A stretch of 64,000 nucleotides of DNA from Pararhizobium arenae (lineage in GTDB: Bacteria; Pseudomonadota; Alphaproteobacteria; Rhizobiales; Rhizobiaceae), in the NCBI RefSeq assembly GCF_001931685.1, contig NZ_MOOY01000007.1:238130-302129 (forward strand). The letters run 5' to 3'. Shown piece by piece: positions 35,304 to 46,640 of the stretch. Position 1 is the stretch's first letter. Every line of letters begins with the position of its first letter. Below the pieces are notes generated by a model. It was not told the origin of the DNA. It made no database searches and saw only the letters and a program-made list of their open reading frames with translations. The translations under genes were made by a program, and so were the position numbers.

Positions 35304-36404
35304 ATGCTCATCTGGCTTGTCGAACTGGCGGACCATCTGCAATTTTTCAATCTGTTCCGGTACATCACCTTCCGCACCGGCGCCGCGCTGTTCACTTCGC
35401 TGCTGATCGTTTTCCTCTTCGGGCCGAAGATGATCTCGTCCCTGCGCGTGCGTCAGGGCAGGGGGCAGCCGATCCGGGCCGATGGTCCGCAAACCCATTT
35501 CAAGAAGGCTGGCACGCCGACCATGGGTGGCCTGATGATCTTGGCCGGGATCGTCGGAAGCTCGCTGCTGTGGGCGGACCTTTCCAGCGTCTACGTGGTT
35601 GCAACCTTGCTTGTGACGCTCGGCTTCGGCGCCATCGGCTTCTATGACGATTACCTGAAAGTCACCAAACAGTCCGACAAGGGTTTTTCCGGCAAGGCAC
35701 GCCTTGGCCTGGAGTTCCTCATCGCCGCCATCGCCGTGTTCTTCATGATGCGCGCCGCTCTTTCTGCCGGCACGGCGGGCTCCACCTTCGGCTCCTCGAT
35801 CACTTTCCCTTTCCTCAAGGATTTCACCCTCAATCTCGGCTATTTCTTCATCCTCTTCGGTGGCTTCGTAATCGTCGGTGCGGGCAATGCCGTGAACCTG
35901 ACGGATGGCCTTGATGGTCTTGCCATCGTGCCGGTCATGATCGCCGCCGCGTCCTTCGGAGTCATCGCTTATCTCGCCGGTAATGCCGTCTTCGCAAATT
36001 ACCTGCAGATCCATTTCGTGCCCGGCACGGGCGAGCTTGCCGTCATCCTCGGCGCGGTCATCGGCGCGGGCCTGGGGTTCCTCTGGTTCAATGCGCCACC
36101 CGCCGCCATCTTCATGGGCGACACCGGTTCGCTGGCGCTCGGCGGCCTGATCGGCACCATCGCCGTCGCCACCAAGCACGAGATCGTCATGGTCATCATT
36201 GGCGGCCTGTTCGTCATGGAAACGCTCTCGGTCATCATCCAGGTCTTCTGGTTCAAGCGCACCGGCCGTCGCGTCTTCCTGATGGCGCCGATCCACCACC
36301 ATTTTGAAAAGAAGGGTTGGACCGAAAGCCAGGTCGTCATCCGCTTCTGGATCATCGCCGTCATCCTCGCGATGATCGGCCTCTCCACGCTCAAGCTGCG
36401 GTAA
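35304..36404 (+). CDS. mraY: Phospho-MurNAc-pentapeptide transferase MraY
   Basis: A 366-residue integral membrane enzyme with ten helices that makes lipid I from UDP-MurNAc-pentapeptide and undecaprenyl phosphate. Marks: [10 protein letters not shown], the aspartate pair in [29 protein letters not shown], and the HHHFEK motif in [12 protein letters not shown]. Length is normal. It follows murF after 108 bp, the widest gap in the first half of the cluster; a ggggaaagg ribosome site precedes the ATG. Confidence 0.97.
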   Translation: MLIWLVELADHLQFFNLFRYITFRTGAALFTSLLIVFLFGPKMISSLRVRQGRGQPIRADGPQTHFKKAGTPTMGGLMILAGIVGSSLLWADLSSVYVVATLLVTLGFGAIGFYDDYLKVTKQSDKGFSGKARLGLEFLIAAIAVFFMMRAALSAGTAGSTFGSSITFPFLKDFTLNLGYFFILFGGFVIVGAGNAVNLTDGLDGLAIVPVMIAAASFGVIAYLAGNAVFANYLQIHFVPGTGELAVILGAVIGAGLGFLWFNAPPAAIFMGDTGSLALGGLIGTIAVATKHEIVMVIIGGLFVMETLSVIIQVFWFKRTGRRVFLMAPIHHHFEKKGWTESQVVIRFWIIAVILAMIGLSTLKLR

Positions 36405-36410
36405 GGCCCG

Positions 36411-37799
<1,389 letters not shown>

Positions 37800-37813
37800 C
37801 GATTGGAAGATTT

Positions 37814-37830
37814 CGGGCGCGTTGCGCCCG
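37814..37830 (+). other. Hairpin between murD and ftsW
   Basis: A cgggcgc-gtt-gcgcccg stem-loop in the 49-nt gap before ftsW, not followed by T residues. It may mark an RNA processing or stability point rather than a terminator. Confidence 0.3.
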
Positions 37831-37848
37831 CGTGAAGGGGACAAAGAC

Positions 37849-39003
37849 ATGGTAAGCCGCGCCGAAAGAGGCCCGTTGGCCGACTGGTTCTGGACGATCG
37901 ACAGGTTCTTCCTGGCGACCTTCATCCTGTTGATGGGGATCGGCTTCATGCTGTCGTTTGCGGCGAGCCCGGCCGTTGCCGAGCGCCTGAACCTCGACAG
38001 TTTCCACTTCGTCAAGCGCCACGCGGCCTTTCTCCTGCCGTCGCTCGCGGTGATGATCGGCATTTCGTTTCTTACGCCGCGGCAGGTGCGCCGTGTAGCG
38101 ATCATCCTGCTGCTTGCCTCGATCGCCATGATGCTTCTGGCCCTGTTCTTCGGCGCGGAGGTCAAGGGGTCCCGGCGCTGGATTTCCATCGGCAGCCTCT
38201 CGGTCCAGCCTTCGGAGTTCATGAAGCCGGCCTTCGTCGTCGTCTGCGCCTGGCTGTTTTCCGAACACGCCCGCCAGCCGGAAATTCCGGGAAACCTTTT
38301 TGCCATCCTTCTGTTCGGCATGGTCGTCGCCCTGCTTGTGGCCCAGCCCGACCTTGGCCAGACCATTTTGACGACCGTTGTGTGGGGCGGCATGTTCTTC
38401 ATGGCCGGCATGCCGTGGATATGGATCATCCTGCTCGGCGGCGCCGGTGTCGGAGGCCTTGTGGTCGCCTATACATTGCTTCCACACGTCGCCGGCCGTA
38501 TCGACCGGTTCCTGACGGGTGAAGGCGATACTTTCCAGGTCGATACCGCCCGTGAAGCCATTATCCGCGGTGACTGGTTCGGACAGGGACCGGGAGAGGG
38601 CATCATCAAGCGCATCATCCCGGATAGCCATACCGACTTTATCTTCTCCGTTGCAGCGGAAGAATTCGGCATTATCTTTTGTATGGTGATCGTTGCGATC
38701 TTCGCCTTTCTCGTCATGCGGGGCCTCTCCCATGCGTTCCGCGAGCGCAACGATTTCACGCGCTTCGCCGTTGCCGGCCTGGTGCTTCAGATCGGTATCC
38801 AGTCGATGATCAACATCGGCGTCAATCTCGAACTGCTGCCGGCCAAGGGCATGACGCTGCCGCTGATTTCCTATGGTGGTTCGTCGATGGTGGCGATCTG
38901 CGTCACGGCCGGCTTCATCCTGGCCTTGACCCGTCATCGGCCCGAAAAGCGCGCGGTTGAACGCAGCCTGTTCCGCTCCGGCATCGGCGTGCCGGCGGAG
39001 TGA
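37849..39003 (+). CDS. ftsW: Septal peptidoglycan polymerase FtsW
   Basis: A 384-residue SEDS-family membrane protein with ten helices, the glycosyltransferase partner of FtsI. Marks: KGSRRWISIGSLSVQPSEF, VAQPDLGQTIL (the catalytic aspartate lies in QPDLGQ), DSHTDFIFSVAAEEFG and LPLISYGGSSM. The ATG at 37849 follows AAGGGG; the frame opening at 37822 starts inside the hairpin and is rejected. Confidence 0.96.
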   Translation: MVSRAERGPLADWFWTIDRFFLATFILLMGIGFMLSFAASPAVAERLNLDSFHFVKRHAAFLLPSLAVMIGISFLTPRQVRRVAIILLLASIAMMLLALFFGAEVKGSRRWISIGSLSVQPSEFMKPAFVVVCAWLFSEHARQPEIPGNLFAILLFGMVVALLVAQPDLGQTILTTVVWGGMFFMAGMPWIWIILLGGAGVGGLVVAYTLLPHVAGRIDRFLTGEGDTFQVDTAREAIIRGDWFGQGPGEGIIKRIIPDSHTDFIFSVAAEEFGIIFCMVIVAIFAFLVMRGLSHAFRERNDFTRFAVAGLVLQIGIQSMINIGVNLELLPAKGMTLPLISYGGSSMVAICVTAGFILALTRHRPEKRAVERSLFRSGIGVPAE

Positions 39004-39038
39004 CGCCTTAGCCTGGCTGAGGCAGGAGAAATTTACAA

Positions 39039-40163
39039 ATGACCAAAGGCATCATCATGTTGGCCGCCGGGGGAACCGGCGGACATCTTTTTCCGGCAGA
39101 AGCGCTTGCCCATGAGCTGAAGGGGCTCGGCTGGTCCGTGCATCTCGTGACCGACAGCCGCGCCGAACGCTTCGCCGGAAAATTCCCGGCAGACGAAATC
39201 CATGTCGTTCCGTCGGCCACGATCGGGTCGAAGAACCCGGTGAACGTCGCCCGCTCGCTGTGGAAGCTCTGGACTGGTATCCGCGTGGCAAAGCGGCTGA
39301 TGGCGAAGGTGCGTCCGGCCGTCGTCGTCGGTTTCGGCGGGTACCCGACCGTGCCGCCGCTCTTAGCCGCGAACGGCCTCGGCATCCCCACCATGATCCA
39401 CGAGCAGAATGCCGTCATGGGTCGCGCCAACAAGGCGCTCGCCAACAAGGTGAAGGCCATTGCCGGCGGCTTCCTGCCGGAGACGGAGGGCCGCTATGCG
39501 GCAAAAACCGTGACGACCGGCAACCCGGTGCGCCCGGCCGTGCTCGAAGCGGCGAAAGTCGCCTATCAGCCTTCCAACGCTGGCGAGGATTTCCGCCTCG
39601 TCGTCTTCGGCGGCAGTCAGGGCGCGCAGTATTTTTCCAAGAGCGTGCCAAACGCGATCAGCTTGCTTGATGCCGATTTGCAGAAGCGTCTGCGCCTCAC
39701 CCAGCAGGCCCGTCCGGAAGACATGGAGATGGTCTCGGCCTGCTCGGCCAAGCTCGATCTCAAATCCGAGATCCAGCCGTTTTTCACTGATATGGCCGAG
39801 CGCATCGGCACGGCGCATCTGGTGATCTGCCGCTCCGGCGCCTCGACCGTCTCGGAAATCTCCGTCATCGGCCGCCCGTCAATCCTTGTGCCGTATCCTT
39901 ACGCGCTCGATCACGATCAGGCTGCAAATGCTGCGGCTCTCGCTGCGACCGGCGGGGCGAAGGTCATCGTGCAGGCCGATCTCTCTGCCGAGAAGCTGAG
40001 CCGCATCCTGACCAACGCGATGACCAACCCCGAGTCGCTGGTGCAAATGGCGGAAAACGCGAAACGTGCGGGAAAGCCCGACGCCGCGCGCTTGCTTGCC
40101 GCCATGGTTGAAGCTATTGCAGGCGGTTTAACGATCGCGAAATTCAAGGAATCACGCCCATGA
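39039..40163 (+). CDS. murG: UDP-GlcNAc:lipid I N-acetylglucosaminyltransferase
   Basis: A 374-residue peripheral membrane GT-B enzyme that makes lipid II. Marks: [14 protein letters not shown] (residues 11 on), [49 protein letters not shown] and [14 protein letters not shown]. Ribosome site AGGAGA. Its stop overlaps murC by ATGA. Confidence 0.96.
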   Translation: MTKGIIMLAAGGTGGHLFPAEALAHELKGLGWSVHLVTDSRAERFAGKFPADEIHVVPSATIGSKNPVNVARSLWKLWTGIRVAKRLMAKVRPAVVVGFGGYPTVPPLLAANGLGIPTMIHEQNAVMGRANKALANKVKAIAGGFLPETEGRYAAKTVTTGNPVRPAVLEAAKVAYQPSNAGEDFRLVVFGGSQGAQYFSKSVPNAISLLDADLQKRLRLTQQARPEDMEMVSACSAKLDLKSEIQPFFTDMAERIGTAHLVICRSGASTVSEISVIGRPSILVPYPYALDHDQAANAAALAATGGAKVIVQADLSAEKLSRILTNAMTNPESLVQMAENAKRAGKPDAARLLAAMVEAIAGGLTIAKFKESRP

Positions 40164-41575
40164 AAATGCCGCAGAGCATCGGTCTCGTCCATTTCATCGG
40201 AATTGGCGGCATCGGCATGAGCGGTATCGCCGAAGTGCTGCACAATCTCGGCCACAAGGTTCAGGGCTCCGACCAGTCCGACAGCGCCAACGTTCAGCGC
40301 CTGCGCGACAAGGGCATTGAGGTCTTTGTCGGCCACAAGGCGGAAAACCTCGGCGATGCCGAAGTCGTCGTTGTCTCCACCGCGATCAAGAAGACCAACC
40401 CGGAACTCATCGCCGCCCGCGAGAAGCTTCTGCCGGTCGTGCGCCGCGCTGAAATGCTCGCCGAACTCATGCGCTTCCGCAACGCCATCGCCATCGGCGG
40501 CACCCACGGCAAGACAACGACCACCTCAATGGTTGCGGCCCTGCTCGAAGCCGGCAATCTCGACCCGACCGTCATCAATGGCGGCATCATCAATGCCTAT
40601 GGCACCAATGCCCGCATGGGCGAGGGTGAGTGGATGGTGGTTGAGGCCGACGAATCGGACGGTACCTTCCTGAAGCTGCCTGCGGACGTTGCCGTGGTCA
40701 CCAATATCGATCCCGAGCATCTCGATCACTACGGCAATTTCGATGCCGTGCGCGCTGCCTTCCGCCAGTTTGTCGAGAACGTACCGTTCTACGGTTTTGG
40801 CGTCATGTGCCTCGATCATCCCGAAGTGCAGACGATGGTGTCCAAGATCGAGGACCGCAAGGTCATCACCTACGGCGAAAACCCGCAGGCCGACGTGCGC
40901 TTCTTCAACATCCGCATGGATGGCGCGACCTCCGTGTTCGACGTCGAGATCCGCCGCCGCCGCACGGGCCAGGTCATTGCCCTGACAGACCTGCGCCTGC
41001 CGATGCCCGGTCGGCACAATGTTTCCAATGCGACCGCAGCCATCGCCGTGGCTCAAAGTCTCGGCGTCTCGACCGAAGCCATCGCCCGCGGTCTTGCCGG
41101 TTTCGGTGGCGTCAAGCGGCGCTTCACCTTTACCGGCGAATGGAACAATGTCCGGGTCTATGACGACTACGGCCACCACCCCGTCGAGATCAAGGCCGTG
41201 CTCAAGGCGGCGCGTGAGGCCTGCCAAGGCCGTGTCATCGCGGTTCACCAGCCGCACCGCTATTCGCGGCTCGAAAGCCTGTTCTCCGATTTTGCCGCCT
41301 GCTTCAACGACGCTGACACGATCATGATCGCGCCGGTCTATGCGGCGGGCGAAGATGCGATTGAAGGGATCAATTCCGAGGAACTCGTGGCGCGCATGAA
41401 AGCCGGCGGCCATCGCGATGCCCGCTACGTCGAAGTCCCGGAAGCGATTGCACCAATCGTCGCAGGCATTGCGCAACCGGGAGACTTTGTGGTTCTCTTG
41501 GGGGCTGGCAGCATCACCTACTGGGCCGCTGCCCTCCCGAAAGAACTCGCAGGCATTTCAGGAAATTCCGCATGA
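40160..41575 (+). CDS. murC: UDP-MurNAc:L-alanine ligase
   Basis: A 471-residue Mur ligase that opens stem-peptide synthesis. Marks: [59 protein letters not shown] segment, [19 protein letters not shown] and HQPHRYSR. Coupled to murG and murB by 4-nt overlaps at both ends. Confidence 0.96.
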   Translation: MKMPQSIGLVHFIGIGGIGMSGIAEVLHNLGHKVQGSDQSDSANVQRLRDKGIEVFVGHKAENLGDAEVVVVSTAIKKTNPELIAAREKLLPVVRRAEMLAELMRFRNAIAIGGTHGKTTTTSMVAALLEAGNLDPTVINGGIINAYGTNARMGEGEWMVVEADESDGTFLKLPADVAVVTNIDPEHLDHYGNFDAVRAAFRQFVENVPFYGFGVMCLDHPEVQTMVSKIEDRKVITYGENPQADVRFFNIRMDGATSVFDVEIRRRRTGQVIALTDLRLPMPGRHNVSNATAAIAVAQSLGVSTEAIARGLAGFGGVKRRFTFTGEWNNVRVYDDYGHHPVEIKAVLKAAREACQGRVIAVHQPHRYSRLESLFSDFAACFNDADTIMIAPVYAAGEDAIEGINSEELVARMKAGGHRDARYVEVPEAIAPIVAGIAQPGDFVVLLGAGSITYWAAALPKELAGISGNSA

Positions 41576-42546
41576 AACAGGTAAACGGCACCAAACTTCT
41601 GGCCTCCCTTGGAGATGGCGTGAATGCCTTGCGCGGACGCCTGACGCCGGATGCGCCGATGGACCGCGTCACCTGGTTCCGCGCCGGCGGTCTGGCCGAA
41701 CTCATGTTCCAGCCGCACGATACCGAAGACCTCGTCGCGTTCCTGCAGCTTCTGCAGGAAGACGTCCCGGTCATGGTTGCGGGTGTCGGCTCCAACCTGC
41801 TCGTGCGTGACGGCGGCATCGAGGGCGTGGTTATCCGTCTCTCGGCCAAGGGCTTTGGCGATGTCGAGCTTGTCGGTGAAAACCGCGTCATGGCCGGCGC
41901 CATCTGCCCGGACAAAAATCTGGCGGCAATGACGCTCGATCACGGAATCGGCGGCTTTGCCTTTTACTACGGCATTCCCGGCACCGTCGGCGGCGCGCTC
42001 CGCATGAATGCCGGCGCCAACGGTGGCGAGACGCGCGAGCGTGTCGTCGAGGTCCATGCTGTCGATCGTAAGGGTAACAAGCATGTGCTCTCCAATGCCG
42101 ACATGGGTTACAGCTACCGCCATTCCTCGGCCTCCAAGGACCTGATCTTCACCCACGCCGTCTTCGAGGGCTACGCCGAGAACAAGGCCACGATCCGCGC
42201 GGACATGGACGCCGTGCGCCAGCACCGCGAAACCGTGCAGCCGATCCGCGAAAAGACCGGCGGCTCGACCTTCAAGAACCCGGAAGGTCATTCCGCCTGG
42301 AAACTGATCGACGAGGCCGGCTGCCGCGGCATGATGATCGGTGGCGCCCAGATGTCGCCCATGCACTGCAACTTCATGATCAACACCGGGCAGGCGAGCG
42401 GCTACGAGCTTGAGTATCTCGGCGAGACCGTGCGCCAGCGCGTGATGGAAAACTCCGGCATCGCGCTGCAGTGGGAAATCAAGCGCGTCGGCAATTTCAT
42501 GGCCGGTTATGAGGTCAAGGAATTTTTGGGGAAGGCTTTGGCGTGA
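41572..42546 (+). CDS. murB: UDP-N-acetylenolpyruvoylglucosamine reductase
   Basis: A 324-residue FAD enzyme reducing enolpyruvyl-UDP-GlcNAc to UDP-MurNAc. Marks: [83 protein letters not shown] and NFMINTGQA, consistent with the type II (short) MurB. Its stop overlaps the next small gene by TGATG. Confidence 0.95.
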   Translation: MKQVNGTKLLASLGDGVNALRGRLTPDAPMDRVTWFRAGGLAELMFQPHDTEDLVAFLQLLQEDVPVMVAGVGSNLLVRDGGIEGVVIRLSAKGFGDVELVGENRVMAGAICPDKNLAAMTLDHGIGGFAFYYGIPGTVGGALRMNAGANGGETRERVVEVHAVDRKGNKHVLSNADMGYSYRHSSASKDLIFTHAVFEGYAENKATIRADMDAVRQHRETVQPIREKTGGSTFKNPEGHSAWKLIDEAGCRGMMIGGAQMSPMHCNFMINTGQASGYELEYLGETVRQRVMENSGIALQWEIKRVGNFMAGYEVKEFLGKALA

Positions 42547-42801
42547 TGGGCGAGGATTTATCTTCCACGGATGACCGGAAGAAAATCCTTGTGCAAAACG
42601 AGCGGACCAAGCTCTCCGCCAATGCGATCGATCGGCTCTCGACAGCTTCCATAGCGGCCGGGTTCATTGCTCCTACGGTCTCTGGCGAACGGTCAGATTA
42701 CCGTCGCATTCTCATTTGCGCTTTCCACGTTGACTTGGCTTTTGAGCGCACTCGCATTACATTTTGCAGCGAGACGTGTTCTTGGAAAGCTTGAACCATG
42801 A
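42546..42801 (+). pseudogene. Small two-helix membrane protein, frame broken mid-gene
   Basis: The ATG at 42546 overlaps the murB stop (TGATG). The first frame codes [20 protein letters not shown], then KLSANAIDRL and the first helix ASIAAGFIAPTV, and then degenerates (stop at 42794). In the +1 frame a continuation appears from about 42682: LANGQITVAFSFALSTLTWL, then LLSALALHFAARRVLGKLEP, ending at TGA 42799-42801. That restored stop overlaps the next ATG by 4 nt (ATGA), as elsewhere in this cluster, which argues that the second frame is the original one. The break lies in gtctctgg (about 42678-42685); loss of a TC pair or gain of one base would explain it. Function unknown. Confidence 0.65.
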
Positions 42802-42926
42802 CGTTGACGACTGCGTTTTATCTTTATCTGCTTCCCGTTGCGATCGGCGCGACCGTTTGGGGCGCGATATGGCTTGGCGAGTGGCGCGATGGTCATCTTC
42901 GTCATCGGGTTTCACCGGGCGAGTAA
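42798..42926 (+). CDS. 42-residue single-pass membrane protein
   Basis: Reads MTLTTAFYLYLLPVAIGATV, then WGAIWLGEWRDGHLRHRVSP, then GE. One membrane helix at about 5-28 and a short charged tail. It starts inside the stop of the restored frame of the preceding gene (ATGA), with GGAAAG upstream, and is followed by a terminator, so it looks like the last cistron of the murB transcript. Too short for the usual gene finders; no family name recognised. Confidence 0.6.
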   Translation: MTLTTAFYLYLLPVAIGATVWGAIWLGEWRDGHLRHRVSPGE

Positions 42927-42947
42927 AACTTTGATAATTTGCAAAGA

Positions 42948-42984
42948 AAAAAAGCCGCGAAATCAGAGATTTAGCGGCTTTTTC
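42948..42984. terminator. Terminator closing the mraZ-to-murB operon
   Basis: An interrupted stem with A-rich and T-rich flanks: gccgc 42954-42958 / gcggc 42974-42978 plus inner aaatc / gattt, 3-nt loop, flanked by AAAAAA and TTTTT. It also serves the converging MHS transporter gene. Confidence 0.8.
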
Positions 42985-43007
42985 GTTAGTTCCGATTCAA
43001 GGTGAAC

Positions 43008-44312
43008 TCAGACTTCGTCCTTGCCCGACAACAGGATGCAGGCGAGCGTGATCACGGCCGATAGGCCAAGGTAGTAGCCGACATAGGTCATGCCGTAGTT
43101 GGTCTGCAGATAGGTCGCGATGTATGGCGCCAGTGATGCGCCAAAGATGCCGGCGAAGTTGAAGGTGAGCGACGAGCCGCTGTAGCGCACGTTGGTCGGG
43201 AAGGGTGCAGCGAGCGCCGTGCCGATCAGGCCGTAGGTCATGCCCATCAGCGCCATCGCGAAGATCACGAAGATGAAGATGCCGCTTTCGCCTGATGTCA
43301 TCAGGCCTGGCAGGAAGAAGGAGAAGATGCCGATCAGCACCGTGGTCGCGATCAGCACCTCCCGGCGGCCGAAACGTTCTGCCAGCTTCCCGGAGATCGG
43401 GATGAAGATACCGAACAGCACGGAGCCGAGAATCTGCACTTCCAGCGCTTCGAGGAACGGCAGCTGCAGGACTTTCACATTGTAGGAAAGCAGATAGGCC
43501 GAGCCGATATAGAACAGCACGAAGGTTGCGAGCGCGACGAAGGTGCCGAGCACGAGGCTGCGCTTGTGGTTACGGAAGAGTTCCGCGACCGGCACCTCAA
43601 CACGCTCCTGCTTTTCGATCGCCTTCTGGAAGTCTGGCGTCTCGGTGATCGAGAGGCGAACCCAGAGACCGACGGCGATCAGCAGGATCGAGGCGATGAA
43701 CGGCACGCGCCAGCCCCAGCTGAGCAGCGCTTCCTGCGACATGAAGTGCAGTAGAATCCAGAAGACGCCGGAGGAAAGGAACAGGCCGACCGGTGCACCG
43801 AGCTGCGGGAACATGCCATACCAGCTGCGCTTGCCTTCCGGCGCGTTTTCGGTTGCGAGCAGAACCGCGCCGCCCCATTCGCCACCGAGGCCGAAGCCTT
43901 GGCCGAAACGGCAAAGCGCCAGCAGCAGCGGAGCGATGACGCCGATCGTCTCGTAGGACGGCAACAGGCCGATGATGACGGTCGAGATGCCCATGGTCAG
44001 CAGCGCCGCCACAAGCGTCGTCTTGCGGCCCACGCGGTCGCCGAAGTGGCCGAACACGATGGCGCCAAGCGGACGGGCGAAGAAGGCGATGGAGAAAGTC
44101 GCAAACGAGGCGAGAAGTGCTGTCGTCGGGTCGCTGTTCGGGAAGAACAGGGTCGGGAACACCAGCACGGCGGCGGTTGCGTAAACGTAGAAATCGAAGA
44201 ATTCGATGGTCGTGCCGACGAGGCTTGCAAACAGGACGTGCGCCGGCGAGTTGGCCGGGGCTGCCTTCGTTGCAGCAACGCTCGACGACCGGGAGGAGGT
44301 CGCGTCAGTCAT
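43008..44312 (-). CDS. MFS transporter, metabolite:H+ symporter (MHS) family
   Basis: A 434-residue membrane protein with 12 helices. The MHS hallmark layout is present: ASLVGTTIEFFDFYVYATAA in helix 1, GHFGDRVGRK between helices 2 and 3, CRFGQGFGLGGEWGGAVLLA in helix 4-5, and SITETPDF in the central loop. Relatives carry proline/betaine, shikimate, citrate or dicarboxylates; the substrate is not set. It is inverted relative to the dcw genes and divides murB from ddlB. Start at 44312 or 44321. Confidence 0.85.
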   Translation of the reverse strand: MTDATSSRSSSVAATKAAPANSPAHVLFASLVGTTIEFFDFYVYATAAVLVFPTLFFPNSDPTTALLASFATFSIAFFARPLGAIVFGHFGDRVGRKTTLVAALLTMGISTVIIGLLPSYETIGVIAPLLLALCRFGQGFGLGGEWGGAVLLATENAPEGKRSWYGMFPQLGAPVGLFLSSGVFWILLHFMSQEALLSWGWRVPFIASILLIAVGLWVRLSITETPDFQKAIEKQERVEVPVAELFRNHKRSLVLGTFVALATFVLFYIGSAYLLSYNVKVLQLPFLEALEVQILGSVLFGIFIPISGKLAERFGRREVLIATTVLIGIFSFFLPGLMTSGESGIFIFVIFAMALMGMTYGLIGTALAAPFPTNVRYSGSSLTFNFAGIFGASLAPYIATYLQTNYGMTYVGYYLGLSAVITLACILLSGKDEV

Positions 44313-44694
44313 TTTTATCATCCGTACAGGGGAATATTGTGCCGTCTTGGGAGGCGGATGGCGGTGCCATAACGCAGGCGGTGCAGCATTAAAACCCTTT
44401 AAAGCCGTTCAAGCGCAAGAAATGGCAAGATTTCGGGGTGCTGCTGTCTCGAAACTGTCGTGGAATCCCGCGTCATGTGTTGGACGCAGCGATGTGATGA
44501 AAAACCCGTCATCTCCCGCGCAGGGCGTGCCTAATCCTTGACCAGAATCGAAATGTGGAAAATTCTGGTTGTACGCTCATCGGTCGAGCGCGGTAAACTG
44601 GCTGAAATGTGCATGTGTTTTCTTCCAGGGGGCTGGCGGAACATGCAGTTCGCGCATCAGCCCTCGGAGCATTGCTCTTTTGAAGGGGGACCCC
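44313..44694. other. Divergent promoter region, MHS transporter / aqpZ
   Basis: 382 bp, AT-richer in its left part. It carries an 8-bp inverted repeat (separate entry). The long plus-strand frame that runs through it into aqpZ (from 44569) has no ribosome site. Otherwise nothing was recognised. Confidence 0.4.
44541..44569. promoter_or_regulatory. Inverted repeat upstream of aqpZ
   Basis: ACCAGAAT, 13-bp spacer, ATTCTGGT: two perfect 8-bp arms about 125 bp before the aqpZ start. It could be an operator or a hairpin; there is no T tract after it. Confidence 0.35.
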
Positions 44695-45381
44695 ATGTTC
44701 AAGAAGCTTTCTGCGGAATTTTTAGGAACGTTCTGGCTTGTTTTCGGCGGCTGCGGCAGCGCGGTTCTGGCGGCTGCTTTCCCGGAGGTCGGTATCGGCC
44801 TGCTCGGCGTATCCTTTGCGTTCGGCCTGACGGTCCTCACCATGGCCTATGCCGTTGGCGGCATCTCGGGCGGACATTTCAATCCCGCCGTCTCCGTCGG
44901 ATTGGCAGTCGCCGGCAAGTTTCCGGCCTCATCGCTTCCGGCCTACATCGTCTCCCAGGTGGCCGGCGCTATCGTTGCGGCCGCCGCGCTTTATGTGATC
45001 GCCAGCGGCAAGGCCGGCGTCGACCTCGGCGGTTTTGCGGCCAATGGTTATGGTGAACATTCGCCGGGGGGCTATTCCCTGATTTCGGCGCTTCTGATCG
45101 AAGTGCTGCTCACGGGTTTCTTCATCTTCATCATCCTTGGTTCGACGCACGGCCGGGTACCTGTCGGCTTTGCGCCGATCGCGATCGGTCTTGCGCTGAC
45201 GCTCATCCACCTGATCTCCATCCCCATGACCAACACCTCGGTCAATCCGGCTCGCTCGACAGGGCAGGCGCTCTTTGTCGGCGGGTGGGCCTTGCAGCAA
45301 TTGTGGCTGTTCTGGCTCGCTCCGCTGGTCGGTGGCGCGCTTGATGCGGTCGTCTGGAAGGTCGTCGGCGAAGACGATTGA
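44695..45381 (+). CDS. aqpZ: Aquaporin Z (water channel)
   Basis: A 228-residue MIP-family channel with six helices and two NPA half-helices: [12 protein letters not shown] (NPA at 63-65) and [14 protein letters not shown]. The Arg after the second NPA and aromatic residues fit the narrow water-selective type rather than a glycerol facilitator. GAAGGGGGA precedes the ATG at 44695. Stands alone between an inverted transporter and ddlB, inside the dcw region, and ends at a strong terminator. Confidence 0.93.
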   Translation: MFKKLSAEFLGTFWLVFGGCGSAVLAAAFPEVGIGLLGVSFAFGLTVLTMAYAVGGISGGHFNPAVSVGLAVAGKFPASSLPAYIVSQVAGAIVAAAALYVIASGKAGVDLGGFAANGYGEHSPGGYSLISALLIEVLLTGFFIFIILGSTHGRVPVGFAPIAIGLALTLIHLISIPMTNTSVNPARSTGQALFVGGWALQQLWLFWLAPLVGGALDAVVWKVVGEDD

Positions 45382-45412
45382 TACGAGGGTTTCTTTTTAA
45401 CCTTTTGTACTC

Positions 45413-45455
45413 CGGAAAGGCCCTGTCGCTTGGCGACGGGGCCTTTTCCGTTTTT
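45413..45455 (+). terminator. Rho-independent terminator of aqpZ
   Basis: A long stem (ggaaaggccctgtcgc with gcgacggggccttttcc, two G-T pairs, 3-nt loop) followed by TTTTT, 32 bp after the stop. Confidence 0.85.
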
Positions 45456-45589
45456 GACGTACACCATCAACGGATCGGCGGGTCGCGCTTGCGCTTGCCG
45501 CAACTCTCTGATTCTAAGCCACGAATCCGAGGGGTGATTTGATTCTGTCCTGCCTTTTCCGGCCACCTCACCAAGGAGGTTAACAAAAG

Positions 45590-45606
45590 TAAACGGTTCA
45601 TTAACC
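45590..45606. promoter_or_regulatory. Degenerate CtrA box upstream of ddlB-ftsQAZ
   Basis: TAAA-cggttca-TTAACC keeps the 7-bp spacer and the right half of the CtrA consensus, with one change in the left half. A further TTAAC lies just upstream (45580). About 108 bp before the ddlB start. Confidence 0.5.
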
Positions 45607-45713
45607 ATAATGCCGTTCTAGTGAGATCGTGCCTGAAATTCGCGACTCGCAGTCCCTACAAGCTCTGCGCAAGCGCAATTTCATAAGGCTGGTGTTTGAT
45701 GTCGGAGAGTGTG

Positions 45714-46640
45714 ATGAGTGCCAAGCATGTGGCAGTCCTGATGGGTGGATTTTCCTCGGAGAGGCCGGTGAGCCTGTCGTCGGGGACCGCCTGCGCGGAT
45801 GCCCTTGAGGCGGAAGGTTTTCGCGTGACGCGCGTGGATGTCGATCGCAATGTTGCGGCGACGCTCGCTGCCTTGCGTCCGGATGTCGCCTTCAACGCCC
45901 TGCATGGACCCTACGGCGAGGATGGCACGATCCAGGGCATCCTTGAATATCTCGAGATTCCCTACACCCATTCCGGCGTTCTCGCTTCCGCGCTCGCTAT
46001 GGACAAGGCGCAGGCGAAATACGTCGCTGCGGCCTCCGGTATTCCGGTTGCTGAAGCGCGCATCATGAATCGTTACGATTTCGGTAACGAGCATCCGCTG
46101 AAGCCGCCCTATGTCGTCAAGCCGGTCTCCGAAGGCTCGAGTTTCGGCGTTGTGATGGTCAAGGAAGACCAGTCGCATCCGCCGCAGATCCTCGGTTCGT
46201 CCGAATGGCGTTACGGCGACCGTGTGATGGCGGAGCGCTATATCTATGGTCGCGAGCTCACCTGTGGTGTCATGGGTGGTGTTGCGCTTGGCGTAACCGA
46301 GATCATCCCGCAGGGTCATGCCTTTTACGACTATGATTCCAAATACGTAAAAGGTGGCTCGCAACACGTCATTCCGGCGCAAATTTCACCAATTATTTAC
46401 CAAAAAATACAATCATTGGCAGTCAAGGCGCATCAGGCGATCGGCTGCCGCGGAGTGAGTCGTTCAGACTTCCGTTTCGATGATCGTTTCTCTGAAGAAG
46501 GCGAGCTTATCTGGCTGGAGATCAACACTCAGCCGGGTATGACCCCAACCTCCCTGGTGCCCGAAATGGCCGTTCATGCCGGCTATTCGTTTGGTGGTTT
46601 CCTTAAGTGGATCGTGGAGGACGCTTCGTGTTCGCGTTGA
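45714..46640 (+). CDS. ddlB: D-alanine--D-alanine ligase
   Basis: A 308-residue ATP-grasp enzyme making the D-Ala-D-Ala that MurF uses. Marks: [58 protein letters not shown] and [14 protein letters not shown] precedes the ATG at 45714; the ATG at 45699 is an alternative. Its 3' end overlaps ftsQ by 13 nt. Confidence 0.95.
   Translation: MSAKHVAVLMGGFSSERPVSLSSGTACADALEAEGFRVTRVDVDRNVAATLAALRPDVAFNALHGPYGEDGTIQGILEYLEIPYTHSGVLASALAMDKAQAKYVAAASGIPVAEARIMNRYDFGNEHPLKPPYVVKPVSEGSSFGVVMVKEDQSHPPQILGSSEWRYGDRVMAERYIYGRELTCGVMGGVALGVTEIIPQGHAFYDYDSKYVKGGSQHVIPAQISPIIYQKIQSLAVKAHQAIGCRGVSRSDFRFDDRFSEEGELIWLEINTQPGMTPTSLVPEMAVHAGYSFGGFLKWIVEDASCSR

Larger units (their letters stand above)
45382..45713. 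other. Intergenic region between aqpZ and ddlB
   Basis: 332 bp holding the aqpZ terminator and, further on, a degenerate CtrA-like box (separate entries). It therefore must contain a separate promoter for ddlB-ftsQ-ftsA-ftsZ. Confidence 0.5.

Noticed and set aside
42678..42690. Programmed +1 frameshift in the small gene after murB
   Set aside because: No recognisable slippery sequence or rare stop-codon context is present; a mutation or sequencing error is simpler. Kept only as a minor option.
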